DNA of 64,000 nucleotides, from the NCBI GenBank assembly GCA_036320915.1, contig JAXBDG010000006.1, positions 682,001 to 746,000 of the forward strand, read 5' to 3'. The position numbers and the translations under genes were made by a program. This document shows, piece after piece, positions 1 through 11,105 of this stretch (its first letter is position 1; the number at the start of each line of letters is the position of its first letter). Origin of the DNA: Linnemannia elongata. Lineage: Eukaryota; Mortierellomycota; Mortierellomycetes; Mortierellales; Mortierellaceae. Below the pieces are notes generated by a model. It searched no databases. It was not told the DNA's origin and saw only the letters and a list, made by a program, of their open reading frames with translations.

Positions 1-1
1 A

Positions 2-1066
2 CTCAAGACCAATTCGACCTTGACTACTTTGGGATTGACGAGAAACTCATTCAGAGAGAACGGAGCCAAGGCGCTGGCTGAGGCACTCAAGACTAACTTG
101 GCTCTAACCACTCTGAACTTGTGGAACAACTCGATCGGATCTGACGGAGCCAAGGCGCTGGCTGATGCGCTCAAGGCAAACTTAGCCTTGACCACTTTAG
201 GCTTAACGAAGAATTCGATCGGATCCGACGGAGCCAAGGCGCTGGCTGAGGCACTCAAGACCAACTCGACCCTTACCTCTTTGGTCTTGACGAGAAACTC
301 AGTCGGAGAGAACGGAGCAAAGGCGCTGGCTGAGGCACTCAAGACCAACTCGACCCTTACCTCTTTGGACATGCAGAGCAACTCGATCGGGTCTGACGGG
401 ACCAAGGCGCTGGCTGAGGCACTCAAAACTAACTCGACTCTGACCACCTTGAGAATTGCGTGCAACTATATCGGACCCAACGGAGCTCAGGCAATATTTG
501 AGGCACTCAAGATCAACTCGACTTTGACCACTTTGAACATTGCAGGCAACTCGATCGGAGACAGTGAAGCTCTGGCGCTGACTGAGGCACTCAAGACCAA
601 CTCGACCTTAACCACTTTGAACTTGGGGAGCAACTCGATCGGAGAAAGTGGAGCTCTGGCGCTGGCTGAGGCACTCAAGACCAACTCGACCTTAACCACT
701 TTGAACTTGGGGAGCAACTCGATCGGACCCAATGGAGTTCAGGCGCTGGCTGAAACACTCAAGACCAACTTGACCTTAACCACTTTGGACTTGGGCTATA
801 ACTCCATCGGATCCGACGGAGCCGAGGCGCTGGCTGAGGCAATCAAGATCAACTCGGGCCTAACCAGTTTGGACTTGGCTCACAACACAATCCAAGATAA
901 CGGAGCCAAGGCACTTGCTGAGACGCTCAAGGAAAACTCGACTCTGACCACCTTGAACTTGGCGCACAACTTGATCGGAGCTAACGGAGTTCAGGCGCTG
1001 TCTGAGGCACTCAAGACCAACTCGACTCTGGCCACTTTGGGCTTGAACCACAACCGGATGCCTTGA
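2..1066 (+). CDS. Leucine-rich-repeat (RNI/NLRC-type) protein, 5' end off the window
   Basis: The reading frame is open from base 2 to the TGA at 1064-1066 and no initiating ATG is seen, so this is the C-terminal part of a longer gene. It encodes about a dozen 28-residue repeats of the ribonuclease-inhibitor LRR type, with consensus N-x-I-G-x-x-G-A-x-A-L-A-E-A-L-K-x-N-x-x-L-T-x-L-x-L. The DNA period is 84 bp and neighbouring units are nearly identical at the base level, for example about 573-656 and 657-740, which points to recent unit duplication or gene conversion. Such solenoids are protein-interaction scaffolds; the partner cannot be read from sequence. No signal peptide, NACHT or other domain is inside the window. 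The stop falls inside a repeat unit and further repeat-like DNA follows it in shifted frames, so the C-terminus may be a recent truncation. Confidence 0.8.
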   Translation, partial: LKTNSTLTTLGLTRNSFRENGAKALAEALKTNLALTTLNLWNNSIGSDGAKALADALKANLALTTLGLTKNSIGSDGAKALAEALKTNSTLTSLVLTRNSVGENGAKALAEALKTNSTLTSLDMQSNSIGSDGTKALAEALKTNSTLTTLRIACNYIGPNGAQAIFEALKINSTLTTLNIAGNSIGDSEALALTEALKTNSTLTTLNLGSNSIGESGALALAEALKTNSTLTTLNLGSNSIGPNGVQALAETLKTNLTLTTLDLGYNSIGSDGAEALAEAIKINSGLTSLDLAHNTIQDNGAKALAETLKENSTLTTLNLAHNLIGANGVQALSEALKTNSTLATLGLNHNRMP

Positions 1067-2034
1067 TCGAAGACGTCGGAGCTCAGGCACTGTCTGAGCC
1101 TACTTAAGGCCAACTCGACTGTTCATTGATGCTCAACAGATGTAACCAAGGAGAATGAATTGGCGACAAAACAAATGTTGCGCTCATGAGGCAGATAGCA
1201 CACCTAAAGGCGACTCCTATATCAGCAATTAAATTCGCGTGATACCCCTTTAAAAATCAAAAGTATATTACAATAGAACAAAGGATGACCAATGCGACCT
1301 CTAATTCCTGCTGAAGCATGGATTGAAAGAGCCGACATCGAAGGGATCAAAAAAGCAACATCGCTATGAACGCTTGTAAAGATATGTATAATAAAGCCTG
1401 GGAAGTCTGGAGCTGGATCAAAGTTCAGGGGGGGATGGAGGGATACTGTCTTTTTCGTCAAAGAGCAGTTTTTTTTTGCGCGAGCGAGAATGTCTCCTCA
1501 ATCTATATGTGTGCTTTGCCCTTTAAAAGAAAACTGCGATGGATAGTGCGAGGGTCGTTAAATCTTACTGTGCACTTTCTTGATCTCTTGAGCTTTCCTG
1601 TTTTGCAGCGTCGTATGAACTTTGACGCCTCCCCAGGGTTGTTTTGACGAACGCTCACATCCAAGGAGTTATTTTTCTAGACATTTTTTCAGATGCCTGC
1701 TGTTGACTCATCAGTTTCCTCGTGAATTCTCGACGATTGGCGCCTGGAAGTACGTCGCTACGTTTTTGGATACCGTTGAGATTGGTCCGCCGCCTTGGCA
1801 TAAATTCCTGATAATGGGTTGTCGCTAACGGAGATCACACAGCCGATTCCTCCACCACCCATCGACAGACAAAAGGCTGCACCTAAGGAGGCGAATGGTG
1901 CGACTACGGCGGAGGGCGAGAATGGCACCGACTGCAACGACCTGTTATGGATAGACCAGCAGATGCTATTCCTGCGTGTATGGCGCCGCTGGAAAAGCTA
2001 TGGGCTTTGCCTTTGTAATCCTTGGTGAGCACGG
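1067..2034. other. Region without a supported gene; decayed LRR unit at its start
   Basis: The first 70 bases still read as an LRR unit (…GAQALSE, then LLKANST), but in two shifted frames interrupted by stops, so this is a relic of the upstream repeat gene. The rest holds only short ORFs with no recognisable protein, homopolymer runs and no clear splice pattern. Confidence 0.5.
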
Positions 2035-2660
2035 TTATCTCGAGAGCCGTTGTAAGACAAGGCCGAAATAATCTTGGTATGCTGGCTGATCACATTTTCG
2101 ACTTGTCCGATGCACCATTCGATTCTTCGAAATGGTAGATGCTATAAGGGTGTCGAATACTAAGAGGTCTTTATCGTAAATCCCCATCAGGTTTTCGATG
2201 TTACGGATTAGTTGGAAAAGGTCCGGTAATTTTTTGTCGATGTACTCCTGAAGAGTGCGTAAAAAACCTGTATAGCACTTTCGTTGTACGTGTGAGCGGT
2301 GTGTTTGAAAATGGAAATAATTACGCTGGGTAAGCAATTCCTCCCAATGCTTGTAGTGGGGCATGAAAGCCATCCTTGATAGCTGTCAGGCTCGGCGAAA
2401 TAGTCCGGGATGAATTCTGTTGCATGTACCATTGAGGGAATCGTCGTTGTGAGAGTGAAAGAGGCGTCTAAGAGAAGGTTCAATGAGGTGGAAGAGAGAG
2501 TGATGAGTAAACCATCAAAATGTGCGTAATAGTAGTTATGATTAGGATTGTCGTGCGGTAGCATGGGGGGCCGTACAGGATGTCTTCACGTTCGTTCGGA
2601 TTGCCTTGTGAAAGGAAAATGGCCACTTACGAATCTGCATCTATGAAAATGACGCCTTCC
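2035..2660 (-). pseudogene. Possible decayed or unrecognised protein gene
   Basis: Two overlapping minus-strand frames carry protein-like composition. One runs 2564 to about 2380 (…HFDGLLITLSS…HATEFIPDYFAEPDSYQ). It appears to continue in another frame from 2373 to 2035 (MPHYKHWEELLTQ…LQEYIDKKLPDLFQL…). The frame change at about 2375 has no obvious intron around it, and a TGA lies in frame a few codons upstream of 2564 after a plausible splice (donor near 2633, acceptor near 2608). This fits a gene broken by frameshift, or an unrecognised spliced gene. I do not recognise the family and assign no function. Confidence 0.3.
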
Positions 2661-2776
2661 ATGTCCATCTCGCAAGCTCCTCCTTACTATTTTTCTACTT
2701 TTCCTCTCCACCCTACCCCATCTATGTACTCTCTCAAAGGCACACATAGAAAATGATACAATTGTCGTTTTTTTAT

Positions 2777-5700
2777 TCATGAAGGCAAGAACAAAAAAAG
2801 AGAGAGGGAGACGTCTACGATATGATGGATGGGAGTGAGAGATATGCGATTACCATGAGGAGAAAAAAATGATGTTAGATTACCCTTGCTTGCTTTGCTT
2901 GACTTTGCTTGCTTGATTGGACGGATCCCCCCCAGACAAAAAAAGACACTTGAAGAAAGGCCGTTCCATGTTGGTCATTTACATTACTTCATGTGCAAGT
3001 TGAAGTTGTGCAGACCAAGAACTATCAGAAAGGATCAAAGAAGAAACAACAAAACGAGGACAAAAAATTATACATGTCAGCACCCCGCCACATACAAAAC
3101 TACCAACAGGCTCCACAGAACAAATATATATATATATATAACAAATAAGAAAGGCATGGCGACATTTGTTACCCTCGGGACTCTGGAGGTCCTCAGTCGA
3201 CTTCTTGTCGTCCGCTCTCAAGTTCTCCAAATGCTTCAAGTAGGCAGCATCGACACGGCCAGTGACATATTTTCCGTCAAACACCGATGCATCCCATGAC
3301 TTGATACTTGGGTTGAACTTGTTGCACGACGCAACCAACCCATCCAAGCCCTGAAAATTTTTGGAAATTAAGAGAACATAGGTTGTCAGTACCTTGCGCA
3401 TTTTTCTAGGCTTAGAGTGTATTCCCTGTCCACAAAAAAAACACAAGTGTTGGGAATCTCACCTGGAAGAAGACGCGATCTGCGCCGAGGGCCACGGCAA
3501 TCTCATCCTCAGTCTTGTTGAAAGCGACCAGCTCATGGGGAGAGGGCATGTCGATACCATAGACGTTGGGGTAACGGATTGCAGGTGCGCACGAGGCAAG
3601 ATACACCTTCTTGGCACCAGCCTCACGAGCCATCTGAACAATCTCCTTTGACGTCGTTCCGCGAACAATCGAGTCTATTACCATACACCGACAATGACAA
3701 CGTGTTGTTAGTTATGAGCGAGACAGGAATACTCATTCCGAGGAGACAAATAGATGTTCGACATACACAGATCAAAAAAAAGGGGGGCTGTAAAGAGGAA
3801 GACATACCATCGACGATCAAGACGTTCTTGCCAGCAAACTCGAGAGACATGGCGTTGAACTTGCGACGGACAGTCTTCTTACGCAAAGCTTGGCCAGGCA
3901 TGATGAAGGTGCGTCCAATATACCGATTCTTGATGAATCCCTCGCGGTATGTGATGTCCAGCTTGTACGCCGTCTGAAGTGCAGCCACACGACTCGTATC
4001 AGGGACCTAAAACAATACCAAGTATAATGTATGTCCCATGCGTGAGCAAGCATGCACAAGGTGTAACTCACAAAACAACAATTTCGACAAAGAAACAGCC
4101 CCTCTCAATAACTTACAGGAATGATGACATCAATATCCATATCAGCTCCCATCTTGCGCGCAACCTCATCCGCAAGAGCTTCGCCCATCGCCAAGCGGCA
4201 CTTGTAAACTGAGATTCCATCAATGATAGAATCTGGACGAGAAAAGTAAACGTATTCAAAGATACAGGGGGTGAAGTTGGCGTTGGGGACCAGTTCCCGA
4301 CGAGTTACCGTCCTGTTCTTGTTGACAATCACAGCCTCGCCGGGCTTGAGATCCTCGAAGTCCGAAAAACTGCACCCATCACAAACAACACTCTCTGATG
4401 CAAACATGTAATCCATTCCACAACTAGGGCTCTGCGATTGACGCTTTGCGAATCCGATAGGGCGAATGCCGTTGGGATCGCGGAATCCAATGATACCGAA
4501 GCCTAGCCAACAAAAAAGATTTCTTAACGTTAGATCTCCTTTCGGTCACTTTATCATGTACTCATAGCCCGACCTAAACAAAGGAGGCCCTCTCGAGTTC
4601 CGCTGAATTACATACCAGCAATCATGGCAACGCAGGCATAGCCACCATGGCAGACGTCAAAGATACCCTTGATGGCAGAGAAGATGTCCTCCTCGTTGAT
4701 ACGGGACTTGCCCGTCTTTTCGAGGTTGTTGGCGAAAATGTTTAGCAACAACTCCGAATCCGAGTCCGTGTTGATGTGTCGATGAGCGTCCTTGTCTAAA
4801 AATTCGCGCAGCTCATCCGCGTTGACAAGGTTGCCGTTCTATTTTGATGTCAAGGAAAGGGGAGGGAAATTTTTTTTTGAAGAGAAGGACGAAACAAGTG
4901 GGGTTGAATGTAAGTGTTAGTCGAGTGAGTTTTTTTTTTGTGTGGGGAAAAAAGGGTGCTTGTTATTTTGTATCGTAGGTGCAATCGCGTCATAGTCCTG
5001 GGACAAGCAAACAATAAACAAAATATAAAAGATCCGATAATTGACGGCGATCTCATGAAGTTGCATATCATCCAATCTGCATTGAAATCATTCATGATAA
5101 CCTTGCGAGGAAATGAAAGATCAAGACTTACATGGGCAAAGGTGATGCCATAGGGGCTGTTGACGTAGAATGGCTGAGCCTCGGACGAGGACGAGGTTCC
5201 GGCAGTAGGATAGCGGACTATGTAGTCATAGTCATTCAAGGATCGGAGTATCAGTATAAGTGTGAGTTGGCGTAAAAGAAGAAAAAAAATATGCAAGACG
5301 CAGGGGGGTGAACAATGATTGCAGTGTGGACTAGCGCCGTTAGGTTGGTTGAGAGAAGGAGAGAGACAGAGAGGGTTGATAGTCCTGTTTATCCTCCTTT
5401 CCTCCTTTCCTCTTTTACTCCTTTTCTCCTTTTTTCCAAAGTTGTTAGTTACGCCGACCGACAAGGGTTGAACATTGTTTTTTGTCTCCTCAGTTGACTG
5501 GTCGGTTCAAACTCGGCGCCGATTGGATGAAAGCTATCACTTATGAGCAATAATTCAAAGCAAGTGGTGGGAAAAACACAAAAAAAAAAGATGCATTACC
5601 GTGGCCGACTCCCATGTTGCCGACAAGCTGCTCAAGCTTGGGCTGGTCAAAGACATCGCGCACCATGCCGCTGCCTTTGATCTGGTACAGACGTCCCTTG

Positions 5701-6032
5701 TTTCCGCAGGTGATAATACCAGCAGCATCCTAAAGGATTTTATTGTGTATGAGGTTGTGGGAGTGTCGGTATAATAAAAGCATTGATCAAAGATCGTTGA
5801 TTAGATTGATGGTCCCTGAACAAAGAATTGAAGCGTTGTTGTTTCTGTCCTGTTTTTCTATTGAGGTGGATGTAGTTGTTGTTGTCCTCGGGAAATAAAA
5901 AAATGTTGAAAGTAGAAAAAGAAAAGGAGAACTTGCCTGGCCACGGTGCTGAAGCATACCAAGGCCCTCAAAGAGCTCAGGGCTAGCCATCTGATTCTGA
6001 TCAGCGAGGAGTAATGCAGTGATTCCACACAT
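2777..6032 (-). CDS. ADE4: Amidophosphoribosyltransferase (glutamine PRPP amidotransferase)
   Basis: Catalyses the first committed step of purine synthesis, PRPP plus glutamine to 5-phosphoribosylamine, in the cytosol. Exons: 6032-5937, 5729-5600, 5217-5132, 4838-4616, 4502-4117, 4006-3808, 3674-3463, 3350-3173 and probably 2814-2777. The protein starts MCGI, exposing the catalytic Cys2 of Ntn hydrolases, and continues with LQHRGQDAAGI, GHVRYPTAG, NGNLVN and the C-terminal phosphoribosyltransferase loop [13 protein letters not shown]. The family is about 500 residues, which this matches. Intron 1 has a GC donor (CAG|GCAAGT). The last exon is inferred: splicing 3173 to 2814 gives a short tail beginning DVSL, while reading through would run 60 codons over a (TA)n microsatellite to a stop at 2979. 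It is head-to-head with the Utp12-domain gene. Confidence 0.95.
3123..3142. repeat. AT dinucleotide microsatellite in the predicted last ADE4 intron
   Basis: About ten TA units in a row. Its position between the conserved C-terminus and the in-frame stop at 2979 is one reason to treat that stretch as intron rather than coding. Confidence 0.85.
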
Positions 6033-6775
6033 GGCAGGTTTTTTTCAAGAGGGTATGGGATGAGTGGGGATGGAAGGGGAACAAAAACGAGAGAGGCAGG
6101 GAAGGGACTCAGAGGAAGGAGTGAACAAGAAAAAGAGAAGAGAGAAGAGAGAAGAGAGAAGGGAAGAGGAAGTAAGAAGGATGACTCTCACTCTCTTTCC
6201 CCGCAAATTGGGACCTTCCTTTTTGGGACACGCTGGCGAACGTCGTGGCCCGAAAACACAACTCGAGAAAAAAAAAAAAAAAAAAAAAACGAGTCGGTAC
6301 CTGAAGAAGGATACCATCCCTCTGGACTCGGGACTTTGGACTCTAACTTCAGCTGGACCCTAATCTCCACTCTTATCGCTTTTCGTAGCTCTTTCTGTTC
6401 TTTCACTCAAGAACTATCTCAAAGCAAAGACAAACAACAACTTGACGGTTGCTACTTATCGTTCAATGGGGAGCTTCTTCGATCCATCGTCGTCGTCGCC
6501 AAGGCAAAGAAAATCGAATAAAAAAAATGTTAATCGATCAGTCAAGCTGACCCAAAGCCTGTTTACCTCGCCTGACCCCAAATCGATCCAATGACCCCCC
6601 CTCTTTTCTCGACCTTCTAAAAAAGCTCCTCTCAACAGTCAACACACGCACACCTTCAGCTACATCCCTCTAACTCTTTCAAAGCACACGACCACCTCTC
6701 GCCCGAACAATACCCCCACACCCTTGGCTCTGTGTCTTCTCTCCTTCCTTCAGGAACCAACATTTCTCGCTCTTG

Positions 6776-6810
<35 letters not shown>

Positions 6811-6960
6811 GAACCAGTCACATGTCACGTGCCATTGTTGTTTCTTTGGTCGTTTTTTTTTTCTGTTTGTTGTTTGGCGACTTTCAAGCAAAGGCTCAAA
6901 GAATAGTCCAGTCCATCTCCCAACCCCCATCGCCAACACACCCACCCCTAATACTCAGTC
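6033..6960. promoter_or_regulatory. Divergent promoter region between ADE4 and the Utp12-domain gene
   Basis: 928 bp separate the two start codons. The region contains two A runs (about 6269-6289 and 6777-6807), a purine-rich stretch near 6120-6180, a TGACTC at 6182-6187 about 150 bp upstream of the ADE4 ATG, and a CACGTG palindrome at 6826-6831 about 130 bp upstream of the other ATG. TGACTC is the Gcn4/Bas1 core used at yeast purine genes, so that match is suggestive only. Long Lys-rich and Phe-rich ORFs here are homopolymer artefacts. Confidence 0.45.
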
Positions 6961-8086
6961 ATGGTCAAGAAGTCAGCAGGAAAGGCAGCAGTAGCACCAG
7001 CACCAGCAACCAAGGCTGCCAAGCCTACCAAGAAGGCTGTCAAGTCCGCACCTATCGCCAAATCACCAATAACCGCAAAAGAGGATAGCAGCGATAGCAG
7101 TGCCGCCGAAGAGGAGGACCAGGAGGAGGAGGACAGCGATGCTGAGGATCAGGAGGACATGGAGGTAGAGTCCGGTCGTACCATGGAAGAGAAGCTCCAG
7201 GACATGAACTCAAAGTCAACATCATCAACATCTACATCACAATCCAACACAACATCTAAAGCACCAGTATCATCAAGGACAGCAGAACAGACATCTACCA
7301 CAGCCACAAACAAGTATACAACACCCAAAGCCAACGACTTGCAACAAACCTTCCTCCAGGCCCTACACACCTCTGACGCCGCCCTTCTCGACGCCTGCCT
7401 TCACTTTTCTCAGCCCGTTACAGTCCTCCGGAATACTATCCGCAGAGTCGCCACCGCCTCTGTTACCCCTCTCCTCACAAACCTCCTCAACCAGTACCAA
7501 CAAAAACCCAACCAAAACACCCATCTCATCGAATGGATCAAGTCCATCCTCTTGATTCACTCGAGCTTCTTGATGACGAACCAGGATCTCGTCAAGAGAC
7601 TTTCCCACTTTTATGGAGCCATCGAGGCTAGGGTGCCTGTTTATCAGAAGGTGATGAACTTGAACGGAAGACTGGATCTGATCATGAACCAGATCGAGAT
7701 GAGGAAGCAATATGAACAGAGTGGGGCTGACGAGGAAGTTGTTTATGTGGAGGATGAGGAGCAGCAGGTCGAGGAGGAGGATCTGGATCACGCTGGAGCT
7801 ATGGATGATGATGATGAAGATGAAGATGACGATGATCTCGTTGGAGAGGCCGATGCCTTTGATGATGAGGAGGTAAGATATGTGTGCACTTTATCGTATT
7901 ACCAACTTAAGTGGTTCCCTCATTTCATTTTTGAATTTCATGGCAATGAAATTGATCAAGATAACTAATCATATAATCCTTTTGCTAATTTCTTGAACAC
8001 ATCTACAGAACGGAGATACCGACGAAGAGGAGCTCGAGTCCGACATGTCAGAAGATGACGACGATGTTTCTGACGACGAGGAGTAA
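6961..8086 (+). CDS. Utp12-domain small-subunit processome protein, no WD40 repeats
   Basis: Two exons, 6961-7872 and 8009-8086 (donor GAG|GTAAGA, acceptor TACAG|AAC), giving 329 residues. The N-terminus is a Lys/Ala-rich basic tail followed by acidic Ser/Glu tracts. Residues about 120-245 form a helical domain (TFLQALHTSDAALLDACLHF…LIEWIKSILLIHSSFLM…RLDLIMNQIEMR) typical of the Utp12/Dip2 C-terminal domain of t-UTP and UTP-B proteins. The C-terminus is again strongly acidic. Family members act in the nucleolus in 18S pre-rRNA processing. Most, such as Utp5/WDR43, carry N-terminal WD40 repeats, which are absent here, so it may be a stand-alone subunit. The start fits: it follows a non-coding homopolymer-rich stretch and opens a nucleolar-type basic tail. 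Confidence 0.75.
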
Positions 8087-8264
8087 ATCCAGTCGTACGC
8101 GTTCTTTCCAGTCAGCCCAACAACCTCACATCAAGCCACTTCAACCCATCCCAATTCATCCAATCATTTCTTAGACACTAAAATAAAGCATGCAGCATAT
8201 CGAACCCTGAGAAAGAAATGGCTGTTTATTTGGGTCTAAATATTTACAAGATGGGAGAAAAGGT

Positions 8265-11105
8265 TCAATTGCTGGTAGGGCTAGAAGCTGTCGAGATGGC
8301 AACGGTGCCTTCGACATCGAGCCGTCTGCGTGCTGTCAATGAAGCGGGCGGCGTCACCGTCGATGAACTGACAACCAACCCCAGAGGGGCCTCTCCGGTA
8401 GTCAAACCATCTGCCAAAAGCACAGCTGACTCCTTCGTAACTGGCGATGATGCTGGCGAAGAAGGCTCAAGAGCAAATTCGACCGACTTTCTCAACACAG
8501 GGCTCACAGTGCTCGTCCTAATCGTAGGGGTGCCGCTGCCCCCTGTTGGATCGCTCTGTGCGGTGTCAAGTGGCGAAGGCGTGGGTTCGATGTCCCCCAC
8601 GGCGACCTGAGTCGCTGTCATCTCGTCAACTCCATCCAACGGTCCACAGCCAAAGCGAGCGGAGTGAGGGATTTCTGGCAGTGTAGGCGACAAAGCCCAG
8701 TCGTACTTGATCTTGTTCATCATCACAGCCGGTGTACTGCTTCGGTTTCCTGCTTGAGGCAAAGGCGATGGCGCAGGAGAGTTAGACAGAGGGTGGGTTC
8801 CCTTGGAGCTTGCATACCCTGAGGAAGACTCGTTCATGCCGGATGCGGGTATATGTCCAGTACCGGATGATGCTTGCTCATGCGGGACAGAGTACCCATC
8901 ACCATAGACCTGTTGAGTGTTCATGACCTGGCCTCCGACCTGCAAACTGGCCAATCGTTTCTGCCGGAAAGATCCTCCGTGATAAACACCGGCATCGCCC
9001 TTGTTCTTGGGAGCGCGCTGCTTGAGGTCAGAGACAGATCGGTCCCGCGTCAACTCGGGCCTGGATGCCGTGGTGGGAGTAGTCGATGGGGGTGGCAATG
9101 GTGGCAAGGGGGAGGCAATGGACTCGCTGTGATTGTGAACGCTGTAGACAAGAGCCGTGTCCTTTTCGTTCAGAGATGCCTGTCGCTTGAGAACTGAAAA
9201 CGAGGCATCATATCCAGGCGAAGTCCTACCAAGCACTTGACTAGATGACCGTGTAGTCAAGACGTGGAGATTCTGAAGACTTGTCGACAGCGATCTGCCA
9301 GATAAGGAGCGCTTGATTCGCCTGAGTGCATGTCCAGGAGATGCTTCTGTGTTGGTAGAATGTCGGAGTCGGCGATGGTGTGTGGTGCGCTGAAGAGGCG
9401 CATCATCCAGTATCAAAACACCAGCGGCCACTGTTGCGTTGAATATACGATCAATAAAATAAGCTGGTTAGCTGTTTGTTCTTGAGACAAGGTCAAAAGT
9501 GGGTCATTCAGATAAAGAAAGGGACAAGGGTGACAAAGTTGCTTACCAGAAACACGACGGCCGGGAGATAAGTTCGAGAGCAAAGGCGAGCTAGGACGTC
9601 GGGACAAACTGGGTTCCTCGAGCGGGTCGACAGCCAAATAAGGATCGTAGCCAAACTGTTGGTTGGATTTTTGGAGCTCCACCCAGTGCACACGGTTGTC
9701 GGCGAGTGTCGTTATAAGAGGCGAGGCGTCAGGCAGGAGTTCGACAAAGGCTTCAAAGTATGGCTGGACAACGAAGTCGCTGAAGCCGAGGGAGATCTGT
9801 GGCTGATTGTGTTGGTCGCGATCCATGTTGGGTGAGACGGGCAAATTCTGAGCCTTCTCGATGTCGCCCTGACGGAAAAACTCTTGGACCACCAGATCAG
9901 ACCACCTCTTGCAGATAGTCCAGGGTTTGACAGCGTTCGAGACATCGGCGGCGTGCAATAGGCAGTTGCATAGACTCTGTCTCTGCTCTGGGGTAAGATC
10001 ATGGGCGGTGTATCCATCCAGACTGCGACGTAAAGAGGACGATCCTGAGCTAGAAGAGCCGCTGGAAGACGAGGAGCCACAAGAGGATGATCGTTTGCGA
10101 TGACTACTTCCGTTCTGCTGCTCTTCTGTTGGCGATGGCGGCAAGGGTCCTGTTGATGTGCTGAGTGGGGATGCCATCGATACGGTTTTTGTCTTGAATT
10201 GCCGTGGTTTCTCATCTGCTCCTGTAAACTGAAGAGAGGGCCGGGCTGCGGTCAGAGCAAGGGCAGGTTTCCTTGGCTGAACTTCGTTTTCAGACTCTGA
10301 CTCTGATTCCGATTCCGAGTCGGCTTCTGAGCCGCTGGACGACATGGGAGGCGAGGTCGCTTCGATAAGGTTGTTGAGGCCGTTGAGCATATCGTAATGG
10401 AAAGACATGTCTGTGGCGAGAATGGCCTTGACCATGGATTCCCTCATCCCGCATTCGGTTGCGTGGTCACCCTCTGGAAGGATAGCGGTGGGAGACCGAG
10501 AGATGTTGCGAAAGAGGGTATGTTTGGTGACAAGGTCCATGGCGAGTGAGCAAGAGTACTTTTCCAGAACGGACTCTTCTCCGTACTTTTTGTAGAGGTC
10601 CGTCTTGGCGTTGACCTGGAACAAGTTGTTGAGTCCTGGCTATCAAGGTGAAACACAGGGGTCAATTGAGTCAACTGTTTGGAAATTTTGGGTTGGGGGG
10701 TAGGAAGGTATTGGTGGCAAACCACTTGTTGACTATTTTTAAAAGAAAAGCAAGCACGAGAAAACTTACGTGACCGATATCGTGACAGAGACCTGCGAGG
10801 AGTAAGGCAGCCATGTCGGGCTTGGACAGGTACTGCGAAGCCTGCATATCCTGGAGCATATGGTAGAGAACCGAGGTGACATCTGCGGCGTGGTAGAAGG
10901 AGTGGTAGAAGGTGGCGAGATATCCGCGATCGACATCAATGATAAAGTCGAGCAACTCATCCTGTGAGACGCCTAGGCATTCGACCAGTTCAAGCTTGAC
11001 AAACATGCCGAGGATATAGCCATAGATCTCGGGTACCGTATAGTCCCATACATTGAAATCTAGGTTCACAGGTTTAGATCGACCCGAAACGAACCTAAGC
11101 AGGGC
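8265..11105 (-). CDS. Class I 3',5'-cyclic-nucleotide phosphodiesterase (5' exons incomplete)
   Basis: Hydrolyses cAMP and/or cGMP to 5'-NMP and so sets protein kinase A signalling. Supported exons are 11105-10770, 10639-9547 and 9430-8265. The metal-binding motifs are present: HSFYHAADV (family HNxxHxxD, with Ser replacing Asn), the class I signature HDIGHPGLNN (HDx2Hx4N), and the later LLHAADVSN Asp. An intron splits the HD motif between HDIGH and PGLNN. About 120 residues of Ser- and acidic-rich sequence are inserted inside the catalytic domain between SFHYDMLNGLNN and LTPEQRQSLCN. A disordered tail of about 390 residues follows the catalytic domain. RRPS (near 9600) and several RxxS sites match the PKA consensus. 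The first supported exon begins at an acceptor (CTCATAG|GCC), so the N-terminus lies upstream; candidate microexons are at 11656-11636 and 14804-14781. Confidence 0.9.

Noticed and set aside
2979..3172. Read-through extension of ADE4 to the stop at 2979
   Set aside because: It would add about 60 residues, including a TA-repeat translation, to a protein already of family length; a GT donor at 3172 offers a better ending.
6045..6521. Lys/Arg-rich and Phe-rich ORFs in the ADE4 promoter
   Set aside because: They are generated by A-runs and GA repeats, and both strands are open at once.
8218..9197. Plus-strand ORFs opposite the phosphodiesterase tail
   Set aside because: Shadow frames of a Ser/Pro/Thr-rich coding exon.
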